Both the position numbers and the translations under genes were made by a program. 64,000 bases of DNA from the NCBI GenBank assembly GCA_032718475.1, contig JAUCBJ010001802.1:1-64000 (forward strand), given 5' to 3'. This document shows, in pieces, positions 26,001 through 37,770 of the stretch. Position 1 is the stretch's first letter. Every line of letters begins with the position of its first letter. Source of the stretch: Nemertoderma westbladi (Eukaryota; Xenacoelomorpha; Nemertodermatida; Nemertodermatidae). Under the pieces are notes generated by a model. The model did no database searches. It was not told the origin of the DNA and saw only the letters and a program-made list of their open reading frames with translations.

Positions 26001-28124
26001 TGGTCGCAGTGCTGTCTGCTCATGTGTTAACGTTAGCTACGTCGCAGTGATGGTAGAAACCCAATTAATTGACCACAAGCTGTTAATAACGTCAAGATTA
26101 ATAGTTTATATATTTGTTTCAATTTCTCTAATTTTCTGCTTTTTGACTGCGTTGTTTTTTGCGATTAGCAGCAAACTCCATAGCGTCATCAACGGTATCC
26201 GCATTAACTGCATATTCTCCATCATTATCAGTCAGACGGTGTTCCTCATCGGTATCAACTCAACCCAGCCGGTGATTGTTTGTCGTCTCGTCGCAGCGGT
26301 TCTCCAGTTCGCCCACACTTCCACGTTCCTCTGGCTGCTGCTAGAGGGCGTACATATCTACCGGTTGCTAAGCGAGGCCCGTGACGTCAGTAAGGGGTAT
26401 ACTCGTTACTATCTTGCGGTTGGTTACACCCTGCCATTGGTTAATCTCGCGCTGTCTATTGGTCTCAGTACAGACAGTTACGGTAACGAACGATTCTGTT
26501 GGTTATCCCTTTGGGAACCAGTAGTTTGGGGTTTCGTGGGCCCTCTTATATGTTGCCTTGTTTTAACCATATTATTCTTTGCCTTATCCGTTTTTGTGGT
26601 TATGGACAGGAAAAACAATGAAGGTGAAAAACGACTGATTATGATTGCATTGAAATCCTGCTGTATTATTCTCCCATTGGCTGTCAGTTGCTTGGTAACC
26701 GGATTACTTTCGGTTAATCACAACGATCCCATTCTGTATATTTTTTATGGTTTAAGTTGTCTATTTTTGAGCGTCGCACTTTTCACTTTGCACGTTGTGG
26801 GCAACTCACAATCTCGCAAGGAACTAGCTATAAGTTTGAAGAACTTTAATAGGTGCGCAAATGGTGGCACAAAACTTGACGAAAAATCTGCGCCGAAATC
26901 CGCCTTGGCGTATCGGAATAACAACGGAACCAACGTGGACTTAACGACATTCAAAACAGTCGCCTTCTGTCGGGATATCAGCGAATCGGGGGACAGTTAC
27001 CCCGCGGGGACGGGACACATGCACTCGGGATACTCGACCGGATCCAGTGACGAGAACCTCGCCGTGTGGCACACCTTACCGGACAGCGTGAAGGACCAAC
27101 TCCGTGATAGCATGCGATCTTCCTCGGTGGACACCGGCTGCACCATGTCCACCATAGTCGGAACGTACCCCGGACCAAAACGGTTCGGCTCTGGGAACTC
27201 TTTCTCACGCCGGAAAAAATGCAACGAGGCCCAGGACATATTATCCTACTACCATCGGGAGGACAACGGGTTCCCGGTTTTAGATTCGTTCGCGCCATTG
27301 CGGAATCCGCGTCCTGTTGTTTCCGATTCCGAGTCGTATTTGTCCCCTGATTTGACCAACACTATCCGGATTCCGGCCCGCTCGGAACCTCTGTACGAGG
27401 AGGTGGACCGAGTGATGCGTTCTAGAAACGCCACCCCCGACACTTCGCTAGCAGCAGTGAGTGTATCCGCGGTTAGCGACTCGCTCCGGGACAACATCGA
27501 TAGAGGCAGACCGATAACTCCGTTGGCTGATGTCAGACCCTCTCCGAGTGGAGGGAACAGCGAAACCAGCCCCAACGGAGTCAGAACACCCCCAAGCGGC
27601 GGGAGTCCTAAAGGGAATTCCGTCAAATCAAACAGTATCAAGGGGATATTTTACAACCCAGTGTTCGATACAAAAGTAAAAAGTAACGCGGAACAAAAAC
27701 GGAACGGTGTGGAACAGATCGAGAAAGGGGTTGAGAATGGGAACATTTATAAACGCGGGAGTCCACTAGTGGAGTCACCGCAGGCCACCAGCACTCCGCG
27801 AGGCAGCACTTCCGATCCCGACACACTGCAGCGGTACCTACCAGTAGGTCCGTGCGAGATGATAGTCGGCCGAGTGGCGGTACCCAGCGATTACCCAGAT
27901 AAGTTTGTACCGCCCCCACCAAACTCCTACATATCCTCCTTTAAGCGACTCCACCAGGACTGCAGTCTACAACCTGTATCAGTCGACGGCAAGTACAAGA
28001 TGATTCGCGTACCGGCTGAGCGCGAATACTCAATGTACCCGCCCGGGGGCGCTAATATCCGCACTATATGTTCGACGCCTCCTAAAGAGTTGTCTATTGT
28101 TTCTCAACCACCCCCAAAGCCCAT
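23054..28124 (+). CDS. CELSR: CELSR/Flamingo giant exon: EGF, LamG, GAIN, 7TM and tail
   Basis: A 5,071-bp exon (acceptor TTTCTAG, donor AAGCCCAT before GTGAGT). Domains in order: EGF (to about 23,200), laminin G (about 23,210-23,810), EGF with CSTTPCDHGRC (about 23,815-23,925), a second laminin G (about 23,930-24,440), two EGF modules (about 24,455-24,680), laminin-type EGF (about 24,690-24,970), hormone-receptor domain (about 24,990-25,145), GAIN domain ending in a GPS (25,924-26,055), seven membrane helices (about 26,090-26,810) and a cytoplasmic tail. This is the full CELSR order. The GPS has the disulphide cysteines and CSC, but the HL-T/S cleavage triad reads N-V-S, so self-cleavage is doubtful. 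Using the donor skips a false in-frame TGA at 28,126 and reads into one more exon. Confidence 0.96.
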
Positions 28125-28932
28125 GTGAGTACTATGTATGGCATACAATTAATAATTAATTTCGAGGAATATGGAATGGCCTTTTTATAGTGGTACATTC
28201 TTTAAGAATTTGGTGGCTTTACTGACGCATAAATAAAGTAAATTGACACAAATTATTTAACTTTGAAAAATTACATTAACCTGGCACAATTTTTATTTTG
28301 TTTGGCCTAGTAAAGAGACACGTAATGGAAAGGATCATAGGTCAAGAGAAATACATTTCTAACCAAAACTATATACGATATAATTTCTAATTGTGGGAAC
28401 GGAACAGTTGTGGTTGCACTTAGACTTAGACATGTTTCACTATCAGAGATTCATTCTTAACTATATTATTGATATTAACGATCATTATAAAGGAGGTATA
28501 CAATACTTTATGTGATAGTAAAGTAATGAGACGAGACTCGCCTAAATTATAACCGATATTTTATTTGCACACAACCCATCTCCGTTTACCGGTAATTATT
28601 AAATCACTTTTCTAAACTTATCAATTTCTGAGTTATTAAACAATATATTACTGACAAATATAAAAATCTACTGTATTCATTTTAGTTTTATTACGTAGTG
28701 CCCAATGGGCCTACAAACCGATTCACCTACTAACAATGGGGTCAATAAGCCAAAACGCCCGCCCTTCCCTAAACATAAAAATGTAATAATTATAAATGAA
28801 TAAATAAATGTATTGTTATAAAACTTTGGAAACAATTACATTTTCTTAAAATTGTTAACTTTATTGGAATAATAATATTTCTGGGTGCGTTATAAACTCA
28901 TTAATTAATTTGTTAACTTATTTATATTTTAG
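28125..28932. other. Last CELSR intron
   Basis: 808 bp from GTGAGT to TTATATTTTAG, AT-rich. No other feature was seen. It is called an intron because it joins two frames exactly and yields a plausible C-terminus. Confidence 0.75.
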
Positions 28933-28963
28933 GACCGGTGCAAATGGTGAAACCGCAGTTTGA
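28933..28963 (+). CDS. CELSR: CELSR 31-nt terminal coding exon with PDZ-ligand C-terminus
   Basis: The donor at 28,124 leaves AT. Joined to G at 28,933 the frame reads M-TGANGETAV and stops at TGA 28,961-28,963. The final E-T-A-V fits a class I PDZ-binding motif (S/T-x-hydrophobic at the C-terminus). A poly(A) signal AATAAA follows 8 bp later. Without this exon the protein would end ...PPPKPM at a stop overlapping the donor, a possible intron-retention isoform lacking the motif. Confidence 0.82.
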
Positions 28964-28971
28964 AGACAATC

Positions 28972-28977
28972 AATAAA
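28972..28977 (+). terminator. CELSR poly(A) signal
   Basis: Canonical AATAAA 8 bp after the TGA of the terminal exon. A 3' UTR this short is plausible; other AATAAA copies downstream (for example near 29,142) could also be used. Confidence 0.6.
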
Positions 28978-30180
28978 TTTTGGTTTCAGTGGCAATTAAT
29001 TTGTCGGTCGGTTGTGGCGCGGCATAATAACGTTGGTAATCAGATGTAACGAATAGCCGATACATTGCTAATAATGCTGATAATATTAAACACTTCAACA
29101 GACTGACAAATATTTATTATATTGAACAAACTTTGCTTAGTAATAAATAGTGCAAAAAAATTGATAATGTAAATAATAAATTTGTTTATTTATAACGTGA
29201 TGTGACCTAGTAAAATGCGTTACAAAGTGTAATATTTGTTGCCTTTGTATAATGACTTTTTATTCTACATTTATACCGTGTGTTTCATATTATAGGCCTA
29301 ACTTTATTACTTTACGTTGCTTATTTTATTTAAATAGTGTATTATTTTGTTATTTATATTATATAATTAAGTACATTGTAAATATTATTATAGTAAACAT
29401 AGTTTATTTGATTACAAATATTTGTTTATTAATTAATTATTTTGAAATTCTAACCAGAGATCTTATCCGATTGGCTGTTATTTATACACCACTAACGTAA
29501 TTCACCAGCCACCACACGAAACCCTCAATTCCATACAACCCCACAGGTAATCTAATCTAACCATCCTAACCCATGATTCAGTAGTACCTTAACACAAGAA
29601 ACAAACAAACCCTAAGCAAACAAATAAAACAGTCGCTAGGGGTCGCCAATTTTTTTTTTTTAATTTTAATTTACTTTAGTTCATTATCGATGGTACACCG
29701 TTTTCTATGCATTTTCAACCAAATTGGAAATCTAAACTAATTAAAAAAAACACCAGGTGGGATACCATCCCCCCCCCCCCCCCCTTAATTTAAAGGGTAT
29801 TGTATAGCTTTTTACTGCACAAAATATAAAGACATTAAACCACATTCTTAAAAAGGTAACATCTCGGTGAGAGCCTACTGTAACTGTGCCGGTTATATTC
29901 AATAATTATAATAGTCCCCAATTATAATTTATATTAAATTCTTAACACAGCGCGCTTCCTTTCGTGTGGCACGAAGTATGACCAATTGTATAGGAGTTAA
30001 ATTGGTGGACGTAGTCACTCCTCCTAGCGGCTGGCAGAGAAAATATAGGAGCCTGTCTGTGAATATAATTTTAAACCTTTGTTAGACTACTCATGTGTAA
30101 TAGGTTTGGTTCCATTTCATCTTATTAGCATTCAAACATTTTATACAAGGATGACAGACGGTCCACAGTCCACGGTAGAG
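28978..30180. other. Intergenic, AT-rich
   Basis: No coding evidence. It contains a poly(C) run near 29,768-29,784 and poly(T) near 29,650. Confidence 0.6.
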
Positions 30181-30973
30181 TACAAAACAGAGACAAAAGA
30201 CCCAAGACCTGCACAAAACAAAGACCCCCCTCCCCATGTACAAAACAAAGACCCCCCTTCCCATGTACAAACAAAGACCCCCCATGTACAAAACAAAGAC
30301 CCCCCTATGTACAAAACAAAGACAACCATGTACAAAACAAAGACCCCCCTCCCCATGTACAAAACAAAGACCCCCCTCCCCATGTACAAAACAAAGACCC
30401 CCCTCCCCATGTACAAAACAAAGACCCCCCTCCCCATGTACAAAACAAAGACCCCCCTCCCCATGTACAAAACAAAGACCACCCATGTACAAAACAAAGA
30501 CCCCCCTATGTACAAAACAAAGACCCCCCTATGTACAAAACAAAGACAACCATGTACAAAACAAAGACCCCACTATGTACAAAACAAAGACCCCCCTATG
30601 TACAAAACAAAGACCCAAAACAAAGACCCCTCAATGTACAAAACAAAGACCCCCATGTACAAAACAAAGACCCCCCTATGTACAAAACAAAGACCCCCCC
30701 CCCCCCCCCCCATGTACAAAACAAAGACCCCCTATGTACAAAACAAAGACTCCCTATGTACAAAACAAAAACCCCCATGTACAAAACAAAGACCCCCCTA
30801 TGTACAAAACAAAGACCCCCTATGTACAAAACAAAGACCCCCCTATGTACAAAACAAAGACCCCCCATGTACAAAACAAAGACCCCCCTATGTACAAAAC
30901 AAAGACCCCCCTATGTACAAAACAAAGACCCCCCCATGTACAAAACAAGACCCCCTATGTACAAAACAAAGAC
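30181..30973. repeat. Minisatellite of TATGTACAAAACAAAGACCCCC units
   Basis: About 30 units of 22-27 bp, with core TGTACAAAACAAAGA and a variable C-rich spacer (CCCC, CCCCCCTA, CCCCCCTCCCCA). One spacer has expanded to a run of about 17 C near 30,695. Frames stay open in several phases because the unit lacks stop codons. The core ACAAAACAAAGA is shared with the 37-bp array at 1-670. Confidence 0.95.
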
Positions 30974-31158
30974 ATGCATATGCAACAATCATGTTTTTAT
31001 GTTACTGGAGTCTGGAGTTTTATGTGGGGAGTAGGCCTATAGTTCTGGGGGGACCGCACTGGAAACACTTTGTTTGTAATCCCTGGCGTAACGGCCGAAG
31101 AAAATTTACTTTACATCGGTAATATCCATATACTGTATTTTTATTAGTCAGTCTACTG

Positions 31159-32105
31159 CAGTGGCGTAGCCAGGATTTCACAAGGGGAAGGGGCCAGAGC
31201 CAGGGGGGGGGGGGGGCAGACTCAAAATTAACAAATCTAATCAAAGTGAGTGAAATTAAACCAGTGCCGGCGTTAGGGTCTGCGCCCCCCCCCCCCCCCC
31301 CCCCCCCCGAAATAAAAAAAATAGGGCCTCTAAACAAACAAAATTGGTCCCGAGGAAGAAGAAAAAAGGAGCTCCTGCATGCCCCCCCCCCCCCCCCCCA
31401 GTGTGTGAGGATGGGGAATGGGGGGGGGGGGGGGGGGGGGGGTGTACAAGGCTGAGATAACTCCATCTTGAAATAACACCCCAGTTATATCAGCCTAGGC
31501 TGAGAACACTCCTCAGTCGTCTCAGCCTCAGCCTGCCCCTTTCCTTCAATTGGTAATTTTATCATTTATTGTTTTGGTTAGAAAAGACCGTCAGACCGTC
31601 TATGTAACGTTTCTGTAACGTTGTTTATGTAACGTTGTTTCTATGTCGTGGGATATGTGGATTTAATCGCGTACAAAGCGAATAGTACTATAACACTGCC
31701 TTTCATCGAATTATGTTCAACCCTAGCTCAAAATTAAACTAATACAATACCCAAATAAACGTTCTCAAATAGACAGGCCATGCCCATGCAGTTTGGAGGG
31801 GGTGGGGGAGGGGGGGGGGGGGGGGGATCGAGCCCCATACCCCCCCCCCCTAGACGCGCCCCTGAGTATACAGTATACCTAACTCACCCAGCCCCTTTGG
31901 TCTGGCTCTGTTGCCATGGCTCATATTGAAGTATTGGCTATGTGGGGCCCTGGTGTGCTCGGGGCCCCGGCGTGCTCTGTACACCGGTGTGCTCGGGGCC
32001 CCGGCGTGCTCGGGGCCCCGGCGTGCTCGGGGCCCCTGCGTGCTCGCCCCCCCCCCCCCCCCCCCCCCCGATCGGGGGGTTCGGGGGGCCCTAACGCCGC
32101 CACTG
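31159..32105. mobile_element. Cluster of CAGTGGCG-ended transposon-like repeats with G/C runs
   Basis: It begins CAGTGGCGTAGCCAGG and ends with the inverse-type terminus GCCCTAACGCCGCCACTG. CAGTGGCG termini are common at the ends of animal MITE-like DNA elements. Internal near-ends (TGCCGGCGTTAGGGTC at 31,266; TAGACGCGCCCCTGAG at 31,851) suggest several nested or adjacent copies. The stretch contains at least seven G or C homopolymers of about 11-24 nt. A GGGGCCCC-containing 18-bp unit (CGGCGTGCTCGGGGCCCC) repeats about five times at 31,955-32,045. Exact element boundaries are uncertain. Confidence 0.5.
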
Positions 32106-33762
32106 AATTAAACAATAACATGTGAGGTTTGATCAAGGAACCGACCTACTACGGTTACAACAAATAATTGTTTTTAATGATTCTAATGCACAATTTTATA
32201 TGCTGAATCTAACACCGAACACAGATTTCAAATCCAAATGACGCTTGCTACTGCTACCTTGGGCTCGGCCCATGTCATTAATGCTCTAGGCCTAATGTCA
32301 GAAATTCCGTTAAAGTTCTTAGATTATTTCTTAGGCAGTTAGGCTGTTAGGTGTTAGGGTTGTCGCGTAGGGCTACCGCGCTACCGGTAACTTTGATTCT
32401 TAGGAGGCGCCGTTCGACTTCAAGCGACTAGCGACAGGCTGGCGGCTGGTAATGGGTAATCGGGGTTTACAGGTTTATAAGGTCGGCGCCTCTCCTGGAC
32501 AGCTGAACGGTCGCGGTCTGTCACACTGTCTGTCTATTTTGTTGCCAGTTGCTGGGGTTACAGGTCCTGTAGTTACAGGACCTAACGCTACAGCTGACCT
32601 AACGCGCCAGGTGCCAGGACCTAAAGCTACGAGATCTAACGCTACAGGACCTAACTGCCCAAGGAAGGTATAGGCCTACCGATTTGGACCTACCGCTATT
32701 TTACCGTTGCTGGAGCTGGTTGGCTGGGAAGAGACTCAGACTGTCAGAGCTGCAGAGTGCATTGAGTATTGAGCAGTTGAGTGCGCTCTACTGTTGTCAG
32801 GTTGTAGTGTAGTCGGGTGTTTCTCATTCGGGGCCAGTCTTGCAGGTTGGCAGTTGGTGGGCCTTTGTGAGCCTGGCTGCCTGGGCGGTACGGTAGTTGG
32901 TAGTGGTCTGTAGCCTTGCAGCCTTGACGCCAGGTAGCGACAGAGCGAACGACTTCTGTCAGCATGCTGCTGACATGTTGTTGGTGCTGTATGGTTCCGC
33001 CGTGCAGAAACCGTCTCCTGTACAGCTGTCTGGCTGTAAGACAGTAAGATGACCAGCCCGAGGGACTGAAGCTGTGAAGCACTGACTGACTGAGGCGGGC
33101 ACTTGTAGAGGGAGAGTAGCAGAGTAGGGAGGGGCTGCGGCTGCTGGCTGGCCATTGCGCGAGCGCCGGGTGGTAGCGATACCGGTACAGTACACCGATG
33201 TTGGAAGTTTGTATGGCAGTATGGCTTCGAAGTTTGTAGAACGTGAAAGTGTGGGAGTTGCCGGGTTGCGTGGGTCCGCTTCCATGCCATTTGACAATAC
33301 ACTTCGTTATATTATTATAGGGAAAGCAGAGCGAGAGCAGCTCCTGCTGACACATAATTATTTACCGAAAAACTCGAAGTGTCTTAGGCTGTTAGCCTGT
33401 CAGCCTGTTAGGGTCTTACGTCTTTTTTTTGTAAACACCCGACACCCTAGTCCGACCCCACTAGGCCTACTAAAACATATCTGTGATTATATAAGATCAG
33501 ATTTTTAATATTTAATTCACAAAAACTGCTGCGGCCGAGTTTCGAACCCTGTAAATCTCATCACTGTTCCTACGACTACTAGCTAACACTTTCTACCACT
33601 AAAATACCGGTAGTTATTGAAATACTTCCTGTCACTAATTGGTACCAATTTACTTTACTTACTAGGCATGCTAGGCCTACCGAATACAATCTACATTAAT
33701 AGTTTATTGATAAACGGGTTATTGTGTCGGAAATACATTATATTAATTAATCACGCGCTGCT
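32106..33762. other. Intergenic and upstream region of the zinc-finger gene
   Basis: Mixed-composition, GC-richer sequence with overlapping open frames on both strands but no domain. A tRNA-3'-half-like segment occurs at 33,531-33,560 (minus strand, GGGTTCGAAACTCGG). Four TAGGCCTA octamers occur (32,287; 32,671; 33,462; 33,672). The promoter of the zinc-finger gene should be here, but no core element is clear. Confidence 0.45.
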
Positions 33763-35214
33763 ATGATGGATGATACCGGTACCGGTACGGTTGCTACTAC
33801 TAGGAAGATGTTATTGAATCCTAATGCTAAATTATTTAAAAAGAAATCGTCTGGGAAAATTATAAAGAAAGAAACAGACTGCGACGGTGCATCTTATTCG
33901 GTGGGAGGAGAGCAAGGTAACAGCTTCGAGGGATTGTCTGGCAATTTATTTTGTGATGAATATGTTATTCCTGTACAAGATGACGAATATATTTCTTATG
34001 AACAACCTGCAGATTGTTTTGTTGAAGAAAAACATGAAAGAGACAGCTTAGAGTTAGACATTCCATATGACAATGAAACTGAATACACAGATGTCTTTGA
34101 CCGGCATTGCACTTATGGTTGTGGGCAATCTGAAGATACCCTTCCTTTTACGAAAGAATACGAATTTGCTAGTACCTCGTACGAGGACGCCCCCCTTTGT
34201 AGCACTATTGAACCAATCAATAATGCGCTGCCGTTACCTGATACTACTGGTAACGGTAAGGAAGTTAATAACCGAAAAAAGTATGATTGCATTGATTGTG
34301 ATAAATTATTTCGCGATAAATACAGCTTGAACAGACACGTTGACTCTATTCATAAAGGTATCAAGTATAATTGCTATGAATGTGGGAAAGTATTTAACAA
34401 CAAAGACCATCTAAGGATACACGCTGACTCGGTACATAATGGTATTAAGTTTCATTGTGTTATTTGTAACAAATTATTTTCACAGAAAATAAGCCTAAAT
34501 CGGCATGTCGACTCTATTCATAAAGATATCAGGAATTTCAAATGCAATGATTGTGGTAAAACATTTAGCCAAAAAAGTCATCTTAAAAGACACATAGACT
34601 ATATCCATAAAGGCATTAAGAAATTTAATTGCATTGATTGTGGTAAATTATTTAGAGACAAAGGCCATCTAAAGGGTCACGTGGACGCTATTCATATAGG
34701 TATCAAGTATAATTGCAGAGATTGTGGGAAGGTTTTTACTAATAAAAGCGATCTAAACATACATGCATATTCTATTCACGATGGCATCAAGTATAAGTGC
34801 TTTGATTGTGGTAAAAATTTCTCACAGCAAAGCAACCTAAGCAGTCATGTAGACTCCGTTCACAACGGCATTAAGAAGTTCAATTGCTTTGATTGTGGGA
34901 AATCATTTGTTTCAAAGCCCAGTCTAAAGTTGCACATAGAATCTATTCATAGCCATTACAGGTATATTTGTGTTGTTTGTAATAAAGTATTTAATTACCA
35001 AAAGAACCTAACTAGACACCTAAACTCTCTACATAAAGGTACCAACTCTCAGCGTATCCACGGTACGGTTTCCGCGATCGTAAACGCGAGCGCGGTACCT
35101 GCGGTTCCGGAACAGATGTCGACGTCAACTCTTCCTCGGTTATTATCATCGGCTCCTGCAGTAGACGTATTGAGTCATACCGAGACCCAGCATAGTGATG
35201 ATACATTAATCTAA
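33763..35214 (+). CDS. C2H2 zinc-finger protein, nine fingers
   Basis: A 483-residue protein from one exon. Residues 1-170 are acidic and low in known motifs. Residues 176-424 hold nine consecutive C-x2-C-x12-H-x4-H fingers. The second-to-last positions are usually DSIH or DSVH and the linkers are KGIK-like, rather than the TGEKP linker of KRAB-type genes. The tail (425-483) is Ser/Thr-rich. Fingers 1/5 (KLFRDK) and 2/6 (KVFxNK) pair up, suggesting internal duplication of a finger block. Likely a nuclear DNA-binding regulator; target and orthologue are not recognisable. The first two residues are both Met, so the start could be 33,763 or 33,766. Confidence 0.88.
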   Translation: MMDDTGTGTVATTRKMLLNPNAKLFKKKSSGKIIKKETDCDGASYSVGGEQGNSFEGLSGNLFCDEYVIPVQDDEYISYEQPADCFVEEKHERDSLELDIPYDNETEYTDVFDRHCTYGCGQSEDTLPFTKEYEFASTSYEDAPLCSTIEPINNALPLPDTTGNGKEVNNRKKYDCIDCDKLFRDKYSLNRHVDSIHKGIKYNCYECGKVFNNKDHLRIHADSVHNGIKFHCVICNKLFSQKISLNRHVDSIHKDIRNFKCNDCGKTFSQKSHLKRHIDYIHKGIKKFNCIDCGKLFRDKGHLKGHVDAIHIGIKYNCRDCGKVFTNKSDLNIHAYSIHDGIKYKCFDCGKNFSQQSNLSSHVDSVHNGIKKFNCFDCGKSFVSKPSLKLHIESIHSHYRYICVVCNKVFNYQKNLTRHLNSLHKGTNSQRIHGTVSAIVNASAVPAVPEQMSTSTLPRLLSSAPAVDVLSHTETQHSDDTLI

Positions 35215-35342
35215 AGAACGCGGGATAAAACCGTTGTACCTCAGTACGAGCGATTCGCCATACTCCCCAGGACTCTCTTCTATAACTTTCTCAAACATTG
35301 TAACTTATCATATACTTTCCCCAACAACAGATTAATAACTAA

Positions 35343-35348
35343 AATAAA
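35343..35348 (+). terminator. Poly(A) signal of the zinc-finger gene
   Basis: AATAAA 129 bp after the stop codon of the zinc-finger gene, the first canonical hexamer downstream. Confidence 0.5.
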
Positions 35349-35983
35349 ATTCAAATATCTTCAGTTGCCATCACCACTTATTCACTTTTGTTTAATTCAC
35401 TTGTAATATACTTTCAGTTTACCGTATCATATATAAATGTAATTGTGAAATTCAGTATATTGCTTATACAATACATATAACAAGCAATGTATAGGCATGC
35501 AGGGATGCAATGCATAAACTTTGTTTTGTATTTCAATATATTGGCTATTAAAGTTATTCCTTCACTGTTATATAGCTTTGGTGTTCAACTTAGTTGATTC
35601 TATATCACTTGCAAATGTTAAATGTCTATTATATTCATAGATTGTTTTAGAAAATTGACAGTTTTCTGGGGAAATTCTCTATCTCCACTTACGTTCCTTA
35701 TTCCTCAGTTTATTTAGAATTTTTGAAGTTGTACCGGTACTACAATTACACTAACATAACAAACATAATAAAACAACTGATGACCTCAAACATAATAAAT
35801 GTATGACAATAATACAAATACAATGTAATTTTTGGATACCGATTTTTATTTAGTTAATTAACAATCAGAGGAATTCCGACAAAACTTGCTAAGCGACCTG
35901 ACTATATATAGAATCCATCTGGTATCATTAAACTGGCGACCGACCCAATTACTGTACATAAGACAACTGAATAGGATACTTAA
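35349..35983. other. Intergenic, AT-rich
   Basis: Nothing recognisable between the poly(A) signal and the TTAA-flanked element. Confidence 0.6.
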
Positions 35984-36916
35984 GGGGAGATGGTACCCGA
36001 GGCTATCCCCATACATTTTACTATTAACACATATGTACCCATTACGCTGGTTCTACAAAATTTCCAGAAGGGCGGAGTAACTATCGAGACACACCTGGAA
36101 CCTAAAAAAAATTGATTTTTTTTGTGTCTATGTTTGAGGGTCACTTAATTGCACCAAAAACCAAAAAATGACACATTTTTGAAGTTTATATTAGAAATAC
36201 ATTTGATAATTGTTTTAAACATATGTTTTTAGAGGTTGAGATTCCACAATTAATTGTGTCTCAGAACAACAAACCTGCTGCGAAAATTGCAGCCAATTCC
36301 ATCAACCCGTTCTCGGAAAAAGGTATATTTATTTCTAAATTTCACGAAAAATAAGATGCTGAGAATAACGCATTTTAAGTTTTCAAACCTTCCCGCTAAT
36401 TTTATGTAAAACGCGGGAACTTTCAAAAATAAGCCAAAATATAATAAACAACTCCAGCGAACCAAAATTTACGATTTAGGGGTTTTCGTAGTCGCTGAAT
36501 TCATTTCTGATATCTGTTTTAATGTTTGATGATATCTGGACATCCTGTCTGTCTGTTTGTCTGTCTGTCTGACTTACTGTCGGTGTCACAGATAAAATAT
36601 AAGTAAACACATCACTTTACTATAATTTCTGATATGGGGGTTTTCCTAGTTGCTGATTTCATTTCTCACGTCATTTTTAATAATTGCATGAACCTAGACT
36701 GTCTGTTTAAGTCTGTCTGTAGGCTTTCTTTACAGACAGATCGACTGGCAGATAAATATACAGGCATAATAGAGTCCTCCAAACAGGAAAGATAACACCA
36801 TAAATGAAATCACCGACCTTAAAAACCTCGATATCGATTTCTGAAATCTACGTTAAATAAAAAAAAAATTTCGAAAATTTTTCAATTTTTGAAAAGTTCT
36901 GGGGTACCATCTCCCC
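35984..36916. mobile_element. TTAA-flanked piggyBac-like non-autonomous element
   Basis: A 933-bp segment bounded by TTAA on both sides (35,980-35,983 and 36,917-36,920). It has perfect 15-bp terminal inverted repeats, GGGGAGATGGTACCC and its complement. TTAA target duplication is characteristic of the piggyBac superfamily. The interior is AT-rich, has CTGT microsatellite stretches near 36,545 and 36,700, and encodes no transposase, so it is a MITE-like derivative. Confidence 0.8.
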
Positions 36917-37770
36917 TTAAATGAAGTGTCTCCTTAAAGTTAAGGGAGCTTTAAAATGTTTATTTATTTAATTAAAATTAATTAAATGATAAATGTAAGT
37001 TTATTAATAATTATACATGTCGTTATGGTGATTTGGTTTCTTATTGCTATTAAATAATACCAAAAAACTTGTAGCTTCTACTATATGTGTAACAATTTTT
37101 GAACACCCTTCAATATATTCGACAGATATAATTTAATATTTTAAGTCTTTAATCTTTTTTTCATTTTACGCAATATATATTGCGCGATTGCAGCATTATA
37201 ACGTTTTATAATATTTTAAATTATTGTTTCAATTTAAAGTTTATTTAACTAAAATTGTAATTTTGGTGATATTAATGCAATAGTAAGTAAAGATTTTAAA
37301 TGGCGAAAAAGAGCAGTAGCATAGCTAGTGTTGCTCTATTTTTACTGTTGTGGTCCGAAGATTAAAGAGAAGGATTCATGCCATCATAAATACACACCGT
37401 TCATACACATTGTAAATTTACACCGTTCGAGATTTCGCGACTCGTAGATTACTTAGGTGCACGTTTCTCCAACTCTATAAACCGATTAATTGCCATGACA
37501 ATTTAACCCCTTATACACAATTTCCGTCTCTATCAACAGTCACAAATATTGAAGCTGTTTTGTATCGGCCTACCTATGATAAATGGGGATGGATTAGAAA
37601 AATAAATTAGTAATAAATTAATAAATGAGTACTGTCGGAGTTTCCTACATACAATGCCCTACATTAACACATAAAATCGGCTATCAAATAATTTTACTGT
37701 TGTGGTTAAAAGGTTTTTTAAAAGACATAAAAAGTATGTCATGCGTAATGGGATAAAAGATGTGACAATT
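36917..37770. other. Intergenic, AT-rich
   Basis: No gene, repeat or RNA signal was seen between the transposon and the 52-bp array. Confidence 0.6.

Noticed and set aside
30079-31122. Frames of up to 347 residues rich in YKTKTP
   Set aside because: Translation of the TATGTACAAAACAAAGA minisatellite in several phases at once.
32736-33508. Frames of 112-203 residues on both strands upstream of the zinc-finger gene
   Set aside because: No domain, overlapping in several phases, and composition follows the GC-richer background.
33531-33600. tRNA gene on the minus strand
   Set aside because: Only a T-arm-like GGTTCGAA is present; no acceptor stem or anticodon arm. At most an old SINE fragment.
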